From: Ulota crispa
Lineage: Eukaryota > Streptophyta > Bryopsida > Orthotrichales > Orthotrichaceae
Assembly: GCA_963920765.1 (NCBI GenBank)
Contig: OY987244.1
Span: 25,276,358-25,340,357 of the forward strand
Reading direction: 5' to 3'
DNA length: 64,000 bases
Shown here in pieces: positions 46,626 through 57,233 of this stretch; position 1 is the first letter of the stretch; every line of letters starts with the position of its first letter. The notes below the pieces were generated by a model, which had not been told where the DNA came from, made no database searches, and saw only the letters and a list, made by a program, of their open reading frames with translations. The position numbers and the translations under genes were made by a program.

Positions 46626-47269
46626 GCAATTTTCTTTTGCTCTCTTCCCTCACTCTTATCCTTAGCTATGGCTGGTTATGGAAAGAGGCAAGATTTCTGT
46701 GGACACCGTCTGGTGTCTCCTCTTCATTGGCATTTGGTAACTTGTCATAGAGCAGGATAGGACGTATCAATACAAGAATTGTTTTAGTTCTGTAGGGCCT
46801 TCAAGTATTGTTGTATCTGTATATGTGAATATTCATCGATCAAGTGTTCGGATGTATGCTCAAGTAGGTTTGCTGAATTTGTTATAAATCGTGTGGTGTA
46901 TTTTGTGCATTTCGTTGTATGTTTGTAAGTATGCTGTATTTTGGTTTTCCTGGAAATTTTGATGGCATTTGTACTTGATCATAGTTGGTGTTGGTAAGAC
47001 TTTACTTGTTTTCATCAATGATATCTGTGTACCTATTGTAATAGGCGTTGAAATGGAAATCACAAACAATTCGTGATGATGTGGCATATATCTAGAATTA
47101 TTCACTTGTTTTTGTCCAAGACGAGCATCATATGAGCTTAAATTTACACGCATTTGGAATAGAGTACACAAATGTCTCCTTCTCTAATGTAACGATTCTA
47201 AAAAACTTTGTTCTGTAACTAAACCTTAGGAAATTGACACACTCGAATCAAACTCAAGCTTCAACAATG
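46626..47269. other. 3' flank of the SM-protein gene
   Basis: No further gene is seen. Probable 3' untranslated DNA at least to about 46900. Confidence 0.5.
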
Positions 47270-47590
47270 GGAAAATTTCATGGATACCCCTGAAGTTTGT
47301 AATAATTTCATAGATACCGCTGCTTTTTCAGAAATTTCACAGATACCCTTGGATCAAAATTTTCAAGCGTTTTTTTGTTGTACATGTCACTTCCATGCCA
47401 CTTCCCTTCTTTCTTTGTGCGTACACATAACAAGAAAGAAGCAATAGGTGCACAAAGAGAGAAGGGAAGTGACATGCACAACAAAAAAATGCTTGAAAAT
47501 TTTGGTCCAAGGGTACCTGTGAATTTTTTGAAAAAGCAAGGGTATCTATGAAATTAATGCAAACTTTAGGGGTATCCGTGAAATTTTTCC
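47270..47590. mobile_element. TIR element with ~140-base arms
   Basis: Left arm GGAAAATTTCATGGATACCC pairs with the right-end complement GGAAAAATTTCACGGATACC, and pairing continues through TTTTTGTTGT and GAAGGGAAGTGACATG to a ~60-base loop. The flanks carry CAACAAT on both sides (about 47262-47268 and 47593-47599), a possible target duplication of Mutator/hAT length. Confidence 0.75.
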
Positions 47591-47599
47591 TCCAACAAT

Positions 47600-48137
47600 T
47601 GCAAGCTTTGTTATGGACCACCTCGACACTTGTAATTCTAAATGCCTCTTACTTAGGGGGTTTCAAACTTTGGCACTTTATGTTCATATTTAGTACAAAT
47701 TCTTTTTACATAATTGTTTATTTCATATCATATAAGCGCTTATATGGTTTGGCAAAGTAAACACTTCTACAAATGTCTGTATGGTCATATAAATGCTTAT
47801 ATGGTTTTATAATTTTCTTAACTTTTTTTTATTGTGTCCATGTTATTGTAGGTTGAGAGCAAATTTGATAGTCAACTGCCAAATTAATTAATTTTTGAGA
47901 AAAATTTGATTTGGCATCAAGTTTAGTAATTAGATTAAAATTAGGCATTTTCAAAAAAAATTATTACTATATGACAATCAACTAGTTTTTTTAGTTGAAT
48001 CAAGTCTTCTTAAAAGCATCTTTGACTTTCCAAAATTAGACCTTGGAACAAAGTTTGTAGTAGATTGAGCCTTTCTAGAATTAGCCTTGACCTTCCAAAA
48101 TTAGCTAGACTTAATGACTTCCACAATATTAGGCAAT
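47600..48137. other. Intergenic DNA, no gene seen
   Basis: AT-rich, no convincing frame or repeat boundary. Confidence 0.5.
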
Positions 48138-48449
48138 CATTAGGAAATATATGGGGCCTTCAGAAGGCCTTTAAAAAAGAATTGGTAACCCCCATTCTTT
48201 TGGTTCCCAATGTGGGGAACTAGCCTGCTGATGGCCAAAAAATTTGAATTAAAAAAATCCAAAAATTTTTAAAAAAAAAAAATCTTGAAAAAAAGAATCC
48301 GATTTTTTTTAATAATTTTTTTGAAAAAGCTGAGGTGGCATCAATGATGCCACCTTAGCCTGCGCATGATTTTATTGGGAACTGGGTTCCCATGTCTAAG
48401 GACCCCCCCAAACTCAAGGCCTTATTGGGGCCCCATATTTTTCCTAATG
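48138..48449. mobile_element. 312-base TIR element
   Basis: Ends CATTAGGAAATATATGGGGC and, reverse complemented, CATTAGGAAAAATATGGGGC. The middle is A/T-rich with a small hairpin TGGCATCAATGATGCCA. No ORF. Confidence 0.7.
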
Positions 48450-48845
48450 TAAGTTCTTTGTTTTATTTGACATTGGGCATTTTTGGAGAATAATTTACAA
48501 AATCATTCAAATAAATTTTGTGAAATTATTTTATGCCAAATCTACTCTCAACCTACAATATTCATCCAAGGTTAACTACCTGAGCCCAACCACATGTTGT
48601 GTTTGTCAAGTTGCTGCCTCCCAGATAACCACGTGGAACTTTGAACTCTATCTTAGAGATCCTAAGGAGAAAAAACTTCAATTTTTTTGCAAGTGCTTGA
48701 AAAACCTTTGTCGAAAACCTGAAACCATAAGAGATTATAAATCTGATGTGTCAAATTTTGAAACCCCTAACATGAGTATTTACTTTACATGCAACACTAT
48801 GATAGAACTCCATATAATCACGCGTGTATTAGAATGTGACATTAA

Positions 48846-49087
48846 CCCTTGAGCGCCCAGCACAAGTTCACTCAAATCCAAGCCCTTTGGAACTCATTCC
48901 AATCAAACTATCACCAAAAAGAGATTCACAAAAATTAACAATATCAATTGATAATGAACATAGGTCCAAAACTCTAAGAAAAAGGACATGCCCTTTCACC
49001 ATACCATTCAAAAGTTTATAACCGTCAAAGAAGGAAATTTTTCAAAACCGAGAGGGAGCATGTTTTGGCCCCTTGGGCACTCAGGGG
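48846..49087. mobile_element. 242-base TTAA-flanked MITE, copy B
   Basis: Bounded by TTAA at 48842-48845 and 49088-49091; termini CCCTTGAGCGCCC and GGGCACTCAGGGG. Internal blocks (CACAAGTTCACTCAAA, CACCAAAAAGAGATTCA, AGGTCC) match copy A at 33547-33788, and both are 242 bases. It sits just upstream of the LIFEGUARD gene leader. Confidence 0.75.
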
Positions 49088-49091
49088 TTAA

Positions 49092-50227
49092 CGAGAGACA
49101 TTGGTCACAGCCACTGGGCGAGGTTGGTGGGTAACCAAGACATCCAATCCGGGTATCGAGAGATATTATTACGAATATCAACTTCCAGGTTCTCAACTGA
49201 CCATGATGGATATAATAAGTTCCTCTCGCTCGCACTTCAGCTTCGTGCTCGTTTCGAGATTGCTGCGGAGTTTGCTGCGGAATTTTGCAGTTTCGGAGGA
49301 CGTCGGATCGCGTTGCCGACTATTTTTCCGCCGTCTGCTGATCGATTTTTTGAGGTAAGAATCATCAAATATGGTGCAGTATTGATTGCGGTGGGAGAGA
49401 GTCTGTGCAGCTGTGTGTTTTTACGGTATTCGTCGTGAGTTCATTCCTTCGGCAGAACTGTGGTCGTCTTTTCTCTTTTTCTGAAGACAAAATAATTGAC
49501 TCGAGGTTGAGCTTTTGGAGCTTCTTAGTGTATATTTCGCAGGCTTGTCTTTGTGAAATGAATTTTCTAGGGTTTCTAAGTCTATTGATGTGTAGATTTC
49601 GGTGTCGCGACCCTCGACGATGATGATCTTGGAACCTCTTAATGCTCTAGGGTTGCACAACATGTTGATGCCATCGTCCCCCTCCTTAGCCTGTGCACGT
49701 GTTTGCCGACAGTACCTCGATGTTGAGATCAGAAATAACAATTTTCCATGGAGATTCGGAGTATGTCTTGAAGGTTGCATCTTTCTATGCAAGTGCTGTC
49801 TTTCTCTTCGTGAATGAGTTTCGAGGGTTTCTAGGTCCATTCATCAATGGATAGTCCTTGAATCCATGGCCGTTCATTTTGGAGACGTCTGTTTAGGGTT
49901 TGTGTTATTTGAAGATCTTAATCCTCTCAGCCCCTTTAGGGTTGCAAATGTGGAGAGCCGTGATTCTTCGTCAATCTAGTCACGTTGATGCACGTTTGAT
50001 GTTGCGCGGTACTACTAACATGCATCGAGATCCATTCCTTGATTTGGTATTAAAGGTAACAATTTGCATGAAGGCTTTGAGCATGTCTTGGCGGTTGTAT
50101 CCATGCTTGTTTATCCAGTGCTTGTTTCGGCTTTTCACTTTAAACGGGTTGTAGTGTATGGTTCCACTGACTTAAGCTATTTTTGTAGGTTTTTTGCTGC
50201 AGCTGAGCTTGTTGGAGCTCATTCGAG
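49092..50227 (+). promoter_or_regulatory. Promoter and 5' leader of the LIFEGUARD gene
   Basis: The leader is likely to begin in the less AT-rich stretch after 49200; TTTTTTGAG|GTAAGA at 49342-49357 is a good donor and TTTTTGTAG|GT at 50181-50191 or GCTGCAG|CT near 50197-50205 are acceptors, implying a ~0.8 kb leader intron. The intron holds a diverged tandem duplication. Confidence 0.45.
49540..50125. repeat. Diverged tandem duplication in the LIFEGUARD leader intron
   Basis: Two imperfect copies share, in order, TGTCTTT.TGAATGA..TT..AGGGTTTCTA, GAACCTC/GATCTTAAT.CTCT, AGGGTTGCA and a later block with GAGCATGTCTTG..GGTTG.ATC, CTTTCTATG/TGCTTGTTTATC and CAGTGCTTG. Copy 1 is about 49540-49790, copy 2 about 49793-50125. 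Similarity is clearly lower than in the other two leader duplications. Confidence 0.6.
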
Positions 50228-51730
50228 ATGGAGTTCAAGATGAATGAGTTAAGTGGAGGAGTGAAGTCTGAGAGGTTCGATGACCTCGAGGCGGGATTCG
50301 GCGGGTCGTCGATGTTGTACCCTGGCATTGCAGCAGACGAAAACACGCTGCGATGGGGGTTCATCAGAAAAGTGTACGGAATCTTGAGTGTTCAGATCCT
50401 GTTGACGACGATCGTGGCCGGTTCTGTTGTATATTTCGAGGGGATCAGAACCTTTTTCGAACAAACTCCGGGACTGGTTGTGTTCCTCGCATTTGTGCCA
50501 CTCCTCAGTAAGCCTCTTTGTTATGTTTTCCCTTTCAGCCTGTGGTCGTAACTTCTTTGTTGATTCTTGATGTGAAATTCATTACCTGTACTCGTTTGTA
50601 TTCCATCTGGTTTTAAAATACGTGATTTTGACAATGTTTTATTCGGCGATCAGGAAAAAATACTGTTCAGCTATGGACATCTTTCAAGTGTACTTGGTTA
50701 AGGATCGTTGTTTTGCCTCTTTCTTGTCTGACTTTCGTATTTTGGTTTGCAGTTATGTGTCCTTTGTACGCATATCATCAAAGCCACCCTTTGAACCTCA
50801 TTTTACTGGGACTCTTCACCGTGACTATGAGTCTCTCTGTTGGAATCTCAAGTTCCATGGCTCCAGGTACCTCTCATCTTCATAGGTCTAAATCTTGGAA
50901 AACACATATTATTGTAGTTGCAAATTTATCACAACCTCGAAGTCTTAAATTCACATCTAATATCCAGTTTCCCCTTTTTCGAGCTTTTTTCAGAGTAGTT
51001 CTGTCTATTTCATTTCATGCAGCATAGGTGCTCGCAAGGACTGCGGCGACTTGATTTAACAGTATGCTCAGCTGAATCTTACTGACTCTCTTTAACCTGA
51101 CTGGTGTTGTCAACAGCGCCAATCGTACTGGAGGCTTTGGTTTTGACGACTATAGTGGTGATGTCGCTGACTGGGTATACCTACTGGGCAGCCAAGAAGG
51201 GGATGGATTTCCACTTTATGGGCCCTGCTCTTTTCACGAGTCTCCTGGTCTTGATTTTCTTCGGTTTTATCCAGGTATAACCTAATATCCTGTCCTTAAC
51301 AGTGCCAATTCTCTGTACGGCAACCTTTGTCACAGGTAGCATAACATTATTTTGAAAGCATGACCTTTTTTTTTTGCTTTTTATTTGCGGACTGAATTCC
51401 ATTTTTTGTTCAGAAAGGTCAGTCGGTGCTCAAGGGAAGCAGTGAATGTTGTTCCATTTACGATTTGTATATGCTTTATCTAGGATCATCTTTTGACTTT
51501 GTACGTGCTTTTGTATGCAGATGTTCTTCCCTCTGGGTAGCATGTCTCAAACAATTTACGGAGGACTCTCTGCTCTTATTTTCAGCATGTACCTTGTGTA
51601 TGACACCGACCAGTTGATCAAGCGATACACTTACGACCAATTTATTCTGGCTTCAGTTGCCTTGTACCTCGACATCCTCAACTTGTTCATCGCCATATTG
51701 CAGGTTCTGAATAGTTCTCGATCTGAGTAA
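50228..51730 (+). CDS. LFG: LIFEGUARD/TMBIM-type Bax-inhibitor family membrane protein (4 exons)
   Basis: Exons 50228-50507, 50753-50866, 51117-51274, 51521-51730, GT-AG, phases consistent, 253 residues, the usual length of the family. A soluble N-terminus (DDLEAGFGGSSMLYPGI) is followed by RWGFIRKVYGILSVQI and seven hydrophobic segments. Family signatures are CPLYAYHQSHPLN, LVLTTIVVMSLTGYTYWAAK and, in exon 4, LVYDTDQLIKRYTYDQFI and ASVALYLDILNLFIAIL; the Asp residues in the last two are the conserved acidic pair of the TMBIM calcium-leak pore. Plant LFG proteins sit in endomembranes and restrain cell death. The start is fixed by the position of DDLE relative to homologues and by the lack of upstream in-frame alternatives. 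Confidence 0.94.
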
Positions 51731-52895
51731 CTAGCTTATGGACTTTTGGAATGCCGGTTACTGAAGATGTTGTATTTGTATTTTTCTTGTGAGGGAATCA
51801 AAGGGTTGCTTGTCAGCAATCTTGAAGGAGAACTGAGGAAATAAATTACTAGGAGGCGTTATCTCTCCGTCACCACAGTACCTTGGCTACTCCTCATGGG
51901 ATTTAATATCATGCTCTCGACGGTGTCACAGGGAGTCACACTTCACACGTGACACTCCTTTTGACAAGTGTATCAACTGGTTCTTAGTATTTGTGACCAA
52001 TTCATGACTTAAACAAAGGTGTGGATGCCCTTGGGTGAATTCATTGTAAATTGTTTACCTGGAGTATTCATACGTTCCCTTGCGTCTGCACACTTATACC
52101 ATGAGCTGTATCCTTCAGGTAATGGAGAAATATTGAGGGCAAAACAAATTGCAGCATTGCATGTTCTGTGTATAATCATTTCGAAAATTGCAGACGATTT
52201 TACATCATTCTATATTGTTCTTTAAGGTGCGGAAGTGAGAGGACTGACTGAGTACCAATGCATTGGCCAACTCTAGGAAAACTATTCTTGCTTACCGAAA
52301 TGATGAGATAACCGTCATGGGAGAGTTCTAGTATCTTATTGCTTCCGAAATCTAAGGATATTGTCTTGAAATATTGGTGTGCATCAGAAACAGTCCTGCC
52401 GGTTCAAAACCATTCTATGAAGTCATTTTTCTTGCAAGAAACAAACTATGAAGGAGGAATTTCTCCCCTTCATTCGCTCTCGAGTTTGTTGGAAAAGAAA
52501 GAGAAGATCCAGCATTAGCAACATGTTTAAACACTCCAAAACAGCAATGATTCTCCTCAAGTTCGTGTCTACGAATACAAATATCGAGGGACATGAACCG
52601 GAATGTGACTTCCGTCAGCTTACTCAAAGAAGGAAAAGCTAGTCCAACAAAGAGGCGAAGTGGTGTCAGATAGGTCCCTTACAAGTCCCCATCTGTTTGC
52701 TTCAGCTTGCACCTGTACATCAAAACACACCTCTCATGTATCCACAGGTCATCCGCCGAACTATCCCCCTTGCAGGAGGTATTCGTGCATCATATAGAGT
52801 TTTCACAAGATTGATTCAATTCAGAAATCATAGACAACATCATAAAAGAAACTATTTCCATCCTTCACGGACATGTCCCTTTGGTTGCAGATATC
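51731..52895. other. 3' flank of LFG and intergenic DNA
   Basis: Short open frames here (for example 52019-52225 and 52697-52969) have no recognisable domains. No gene is called. Confidence 0.5.
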
Positions 52896-53137
52896 ATAAC
52901 GCCATATTTGTTAAATTGGAAAAAAGAGTACATTTTGGGACTTTTGAAAGATTAAGGTGGTCACCTTAATTTGAGCACTAGCATTTTTTTGGTACACTTG
53001 CCCTCACCTAAGAGGAGGAATTTGCAAGGGAAAAAATCTTAGTGGCTCAGATTAAATCTGATACTTTTGAATCTGATTTAAGGTGGCTATTTTGGATTGG
53101 TACCCATTGTTTTCCCATTTTAATGAATATGGCGTTA
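52896..53137. mobile_element. ~242-base TIR element
   Basis: Left end ATAACGCCATATTTGTTAAA pairs with the right-end complement GTAACGCCATATTCATTAAA, continuing to TGGAAAA/TGGGAAAA. The interior has a small hairpin (GATTAAATCTGA / TCTGATTTAA). No ORF. Confidence 0.65.
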
Positions 53138-53446
53138 CACACTCTGGCCTCTCTATGAATCACTTAAGGACCATGAAGAGACTTCTCCATGAAGCACGGG
53201 AAAAGCTTTTTTGTATGGTGTCGAAAGAATCCTAAAACAGGCTGATTATAGTGAATGCGATGGCTAAGAAAACGAGTATCTTTACATCATGGGCGCAACA
53301 GAAACCTGGACATGCAAGGTTACAGTCAATGCTTTCTCTAAAATTTCAATCAGTGTAGCTGGCTCCTATAAAAGTGTTGCACATTTAACGAGGAATTCCG
53401 CATAATACTCACACAGTAGTGACTTACCGCTACACGAACTGACTTA

Positions 53447-53569
53447 GGGTATGTTCACCCTTGGTGTTAGGAGGGTATTACCAGTATGAATGTAGTCTAA
53501 AGGTGCATCCAAATGCATCTAATTTTTCTTTTGCTAATACTCCTCCTAATATCAAGTGTGAACATACCC
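53447..53569. mobile_element. Tourist-like MITE, copy 2
   Basis: A 123-base element between TTA (53444-53446) and TTA (53570-53572). Perfect 12-base ends GGGTATGTTCAC / GTGAACATACCC; arms pair nearly completely. Related to the copy at 5051-5170. Confidence 0.75.
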
Positions 53570-53572
53570 TTA

Positions 53573-54180
53573 TATGTTTTTGTGTTGAGATACGTAAAGG
53601 AGGTCCCGCGACAGATTTGAGGAGAAATTTTAGCTTCATCGGTTGAAATTCAGCATTTCCCAATTTCAACTAGATTTTCCCAAACATGCACCAGTTATTT
53701 TTTGTAAAACTTCTAAATTTTTATTGTAAATATACTATATTTAGATTTTTTGAAAAAAATGACCAATTTTTTATCCGGTAATTTTAGGTTCCAACACAAA
53801 CTTTGCAGTTTCAACCCGCTGCCACTACACTAACCGCCGGTTCTCCCTGAACCCTGGTCCCGCCATTAAATGTCACATCGTCAATGGCTCCCGTCGTTTT
53901 CAGTTCATGGATTCCATACCTGATACGGCAAATATGTGCCTGGTAGTAACCTCCCCTAGATTCATCACATATCATCATACAGACATCCGAGGTTCTAAGC
54001 ATGCGAGGAAAACATCTAAAAACTAAATAAACAAATCTAATTTCTCTCAAAACGTAAGTTTCCATCGATCGAATTTAACTCTTTCATGTTCAATTTGGAG
54101 AACCAATTATCTTTGGATGGAAGTGGGAATGTCTGTCATGCTTTCCGTAAGGTAGGAACACCCATAAACTAAACCCTAAA
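53573..54180. other. Intergenic DNA, no gene seen
   Basis: No convincing frame. At the right edge lie two copies of the plant telomere repeat CCCTAAA (54174-54187) with one mismatch-free overlap into the next element. Confidence 0.5.
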
Positions 54181-54896
54181 CCCTAAAGGACCACTTGTTC
54201 GAGAGACAAATGGAATTTAGGGCATGTACTTATGGCTAAACTACTTTGTGTAATTTTTTGAAATTTTTATGGAAAATGGGGAATTCAAAAATCTGTGTGT
54301 GCATTCAATTTTTTCCTCATTTCGACATTTATTAAAGAAGTTAAAAATGAGTTTATGAGAATTTTTGTTTGGCGGGCAGCACAAAAATTTCTTTAAAAAT
54401 TTCATTTTTTAAAAATAAGAATTTGAGGTTAGTTCTTTAGACTTATGTATATGTGGGAAGCTTTGAATCATTCAATTCTAATTGATGAGATGAAAGTTAT
54501 GAGAAGTTTTAGTTTGCGGGTAGGTGTAAAAAATCTCAAAACTATGCCTATGCACATACTAAAACTTCTCATAACTTTTATCTCATCAATTAGAATTGGA
54601 TGATTCAAAGCTTCCCACATATACGTAAGTCTAAAGAACCAACCTCAAATTCTTATTTTTAAAAAATAAAATTTTTGAAAAAGTTTTTGGGCTGCCCGCC
54701 AAACAAAAATTCTCATAAACTCATTTTTGACTTCTTCAATAAATGTCGGAATGAGGAAAAAATTAGATGCCCACACAGATCTTTGAATTCCCCATCTTCC
54801 ATAAAAGTTTCAAAAAATTACACAAAGTATTTTAGCCATAAGTACATGCTTGAAATCCCATTTGTCCCTCCGTAGGGACAAGTGGTCCTTTAGAGG
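54181..54896. repeat. 716-base near-palindromic TTAA-type element
   Basis: Left terminus CCCTAAAGGACCACTTG and right terminus CAAGTGGTCCTTTAGAGG are inverted repeats, flanked by TAAA and TTAT, degenerate TTAA sites. The arms pair over ~340 bases (for example GGCTAAACTACTTTGTGTAA with TTACACAAAGTATTTTAGCC) around a ~40-base loop near 54530. This is the uninterrupted relative of the element split at 2.9-4.75 kb. Confidence 0.8.
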
Positions 54897-54899
54897 TTA

Positions 54900-55408
54900 T
54901 GGTGAAAAGAGTTCTGTTTTTTCACATTTTAAAAATTGTGATAGTTTGGAGTTTTATAGTCAAAATATTGATTTTGAAAATTTTGAAATCACATTTGAAT
55001 TGAGAAACCTTGATATAGCATAGAACCACAAAGGATAATACTATTGAACTACACCAAAATCAAGGGTAGATTATTCTTATTATGAGGAAAGTACAAATAG
55101 GGGCTTGAAAATGAAAAATACTACAGATAGGGGCATAGTTTCAAGATAATTACAAATAGAGGCACAATTTTAAAATACTTTGTAAATTTTTGTAAATCTT
55201 TTTGGTATGGACATTGGTTGATTTAGATACATCACATTAAACGTTAGCTAACTTCCAAAAAACTTAGAGGTTTTTCCAAAAATTGCCATCTTGTTTACTA
55301 AATTTCTTTATTTAGGCTTCATTTGGAAAGGTCTCTTTAGAGACCAAATTAGGTGAATTGGAAAAAATAGTGCATTCTAGGACTTTCACTATTTCTGCCA
55401 TTATGTAA
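54900..55408. other. Intergenic DNA left of the mitochondrial insert
   Basis: No gene seen. The boundary to mitochondrial sequence lies between about 55320 and 55439. Confidence 0.45.
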
Positions 55409-55621
55409 AATATAACATATTACAAAAAAGGAATTTTTGTGAAAAGCTACTGTAAAAATTGTCGTTTTTTTATGGTTCTTTCAATTTTTACAGCAGCTTT
55501 TTTAACACCTCTAGATATTTGGTGTCAAATTGTCGCTTGTTTACTTATTTATTGTATAATAGAGTTGACCATTTTTTACACATTGATTATACAAGTTTAT
55601 AAGAAGCAACGAGTCCTTTAA
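55409..55621 (+). pseudogene. tatC: tatC (mttB) 3' part, mitochondrial origin
   Basis: The frame reads [17 protein letters not shown] then [18 protein letters not shown] and ends [11 protein letters not shown]-stop, the C-terminal third of the mitochondrial Sec-independent translocase TatC, including the last hydrophobic segments. A stop at 55406-55408 precedes it and the upstream two thirds of the gene are absent, so the insert edge cuts the gene or lies just upstream. There is no intact start; it is a fragment. Confidence 0.8.
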
Positions 55622-56352
55622 CCAAAACTGGGCCATGGTCAAGGGCTAGGCCGCAGAGCGCAACAAAAAACAAAAATCTAGATAGATTTTTTTGGATCTT
55701 TGGCCTAATTTTACCTGCTGCTATGCATGAAGCTTTAACCATTTATTCATTCCTTCTTGGCTACCTTTCTTTTTTCCTTGCCGATGCGGGAAGAAGACGC
55801 ACAAAAGCCCAATAGCTTTTGTTTGCGCTGCCCTTCCCCACCCCACCCCAGATGCTTTATGGTTGATTTGGATCCAGCCAAGCAGAGCAAAGCGACCGTG
55901 ACGACGCCATCGAGCAACAAATAAGCGCTTTGCCAAAATGGAGTTGCAACGCCCACTATGTCATAGTCTTTGCCAATTCAATATGATATGAGACTAAGCT
56001 CGCTTATAACTTTTACAAAACTAGCCAGGGCGCAGCAAATAAAAGTATTTTTCACTCCACACTACAAAGCAGACTTAATTCCCGCTTATTTTTCCGTCTT
56101 TAGCCTCAAAGACGCAGAAAGATAATATGAGGCCAAGAAAAAAGCTCATAGAGCATAAAACAAATGCTCCGTCTACTCGGGCATACAAGCTTTACTTTCT
56201 TTTTTTGCACAATTGTAGTATTATCTTTATGTCTATAGCAAAGAGCCAAAAATGGTTCAAAAAAATCAAAAGATTCTCGAAATATTTTCACCTCTACAAG
56301 AGATTAACTCTGTTATCGCTTTGCCAATAAATAATTTACATACATTCCTGCT
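55622..56352. other. Mitochondrial spacer between tatC and rps4
   Basis: No gene recognised. It holds a GC-richer patch near 55840-55925. Open frames here (55721-55956 minus, 56106-56330 both strands) have no family I can name. Confidence 0.45.
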
Positions 56353-56950
56353 TTAATCAAGAAGGTCTAGGCCTATGCTATAAGGGAATTGTATTTGTTG
56401 AGGTTCATATAATACCACAGCTTTTAATGTTTTATAATTAACCTCCAAATGAGTAGGTTTTATTCTCCATATTTGATTACTTTGAAAATTTTGTCTTATC
56501 TTTTATCTAATGAAATATAGAAAATTATCTTGGATAAATATGAGATCACCCTTGGATAATTGAAAACCAAGAATATTGACCATTTTATAATTGACACGAA
56601 TTTTTTTATGACTTATTAGCTGCCTTGCTTGACAAATGGTTAAACAGAAATTAAGACAAACCAAAATAACGTCTAATCTTTGTTCTATATCAAATAACAA
56701 ATTGTTTTTTTATCTAAAGAAGTCTGCCTTTTAGACCTTTGCATCTTTTTAATGGGTAATTTTCCATAAAAAAGGACAACTTTTGTATAGTTTGTAATTC
56801 TTTGGAAAAGTTAGATTGTTTTTTATTTGTTTTTTTTTGAAGCTTCAAAATACTGGCTTTTTGTTTTTGAGTAAGTTTTTTGGTTGGCCAAACATTTTCC
56901 AAAATTTGACGACAAGTTTTAAATCTTAATGCAGGCATATGAAGTTTCAT
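56353..56950 (-). pseudogene. rps4: Mitochondrial rps4 with frameshifts
   Basis: Starts at ATG 56950 (or 56938) with MPALRFKTCRQILENVW and ends with HLEVNYKTLKAVVLYEPQQI...DLLD-stop at 56353, the full ribosomal protein S4 of plant mitochondria (~199 codons). In between, the S4 RNA-binding core (LDVILVCLNFC, CQARQLISHKKIRV) lies in a different frame from the N-terminal part, so at least two frameshifts are present, one near 56720-56770 and one near the end of the core. Such a gene cannot give a functional S4. trnG lies just upstream on the same strand. Confidence 0.88.
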
Positions 56951-56966
56951 TTGTTTTTTTAGCCAT

Positions 56967-57037
56967 TGCGGATAATGGGAATCAAACCCATATCTCCTGC
57001 TTGGAAGGCAAATAATTTACCTTTAATTTATATCCGC
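56967..57037 (-). tRNA. trnG-UCC: tRNA-Gly (UCC), mitochondrial origin
   Basis: A 71-base sequence on the minus strand with perfect acceptor stem GCGGATA/TATCCGC, anticodon loop CTTCCAA (anticodon UCC) on a 5-bp stem TTTGC/GCAGG, and T stem ATGGG/CCCAT. Cloverleaf intact apart from an AT-rich D arm. Confidence 0.88.
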
Positions 57038-57149
57038 CTAAAAATTTTATTTATTTCTTCTTGCTTTTTTTTTTCAATCTCCATTTACATAGCAAATTAA
57101 TATTAGGTTGATTATTGGTTCTTTTGAGCCGATGATCTTATTAAGATAA

Positions 57150-57233
57150 GGATAGATATCTAAGCGGTTGAAAGAATCGGTCTTGACAACCGAAGTATTG
57201 AGAATACCGAGGGTTCAAATCCCTCTCCATCCA
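57150..57233 (+). tRNA. trnS-UGA: tRNA-Ser (UGA), mitochondrial origin
   Basis: 84 bases with a long variable arm (AGTATTGAGAATACCGA region) typical of tRNA-Ser. Anticodon loop CTTGACA gives UGA; stem CGGT/ACCG. Acceptor GGATAGA pairs with TCCATCC except for one A-C mismatch, again a G-to-A change. Confidence 0.88.
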
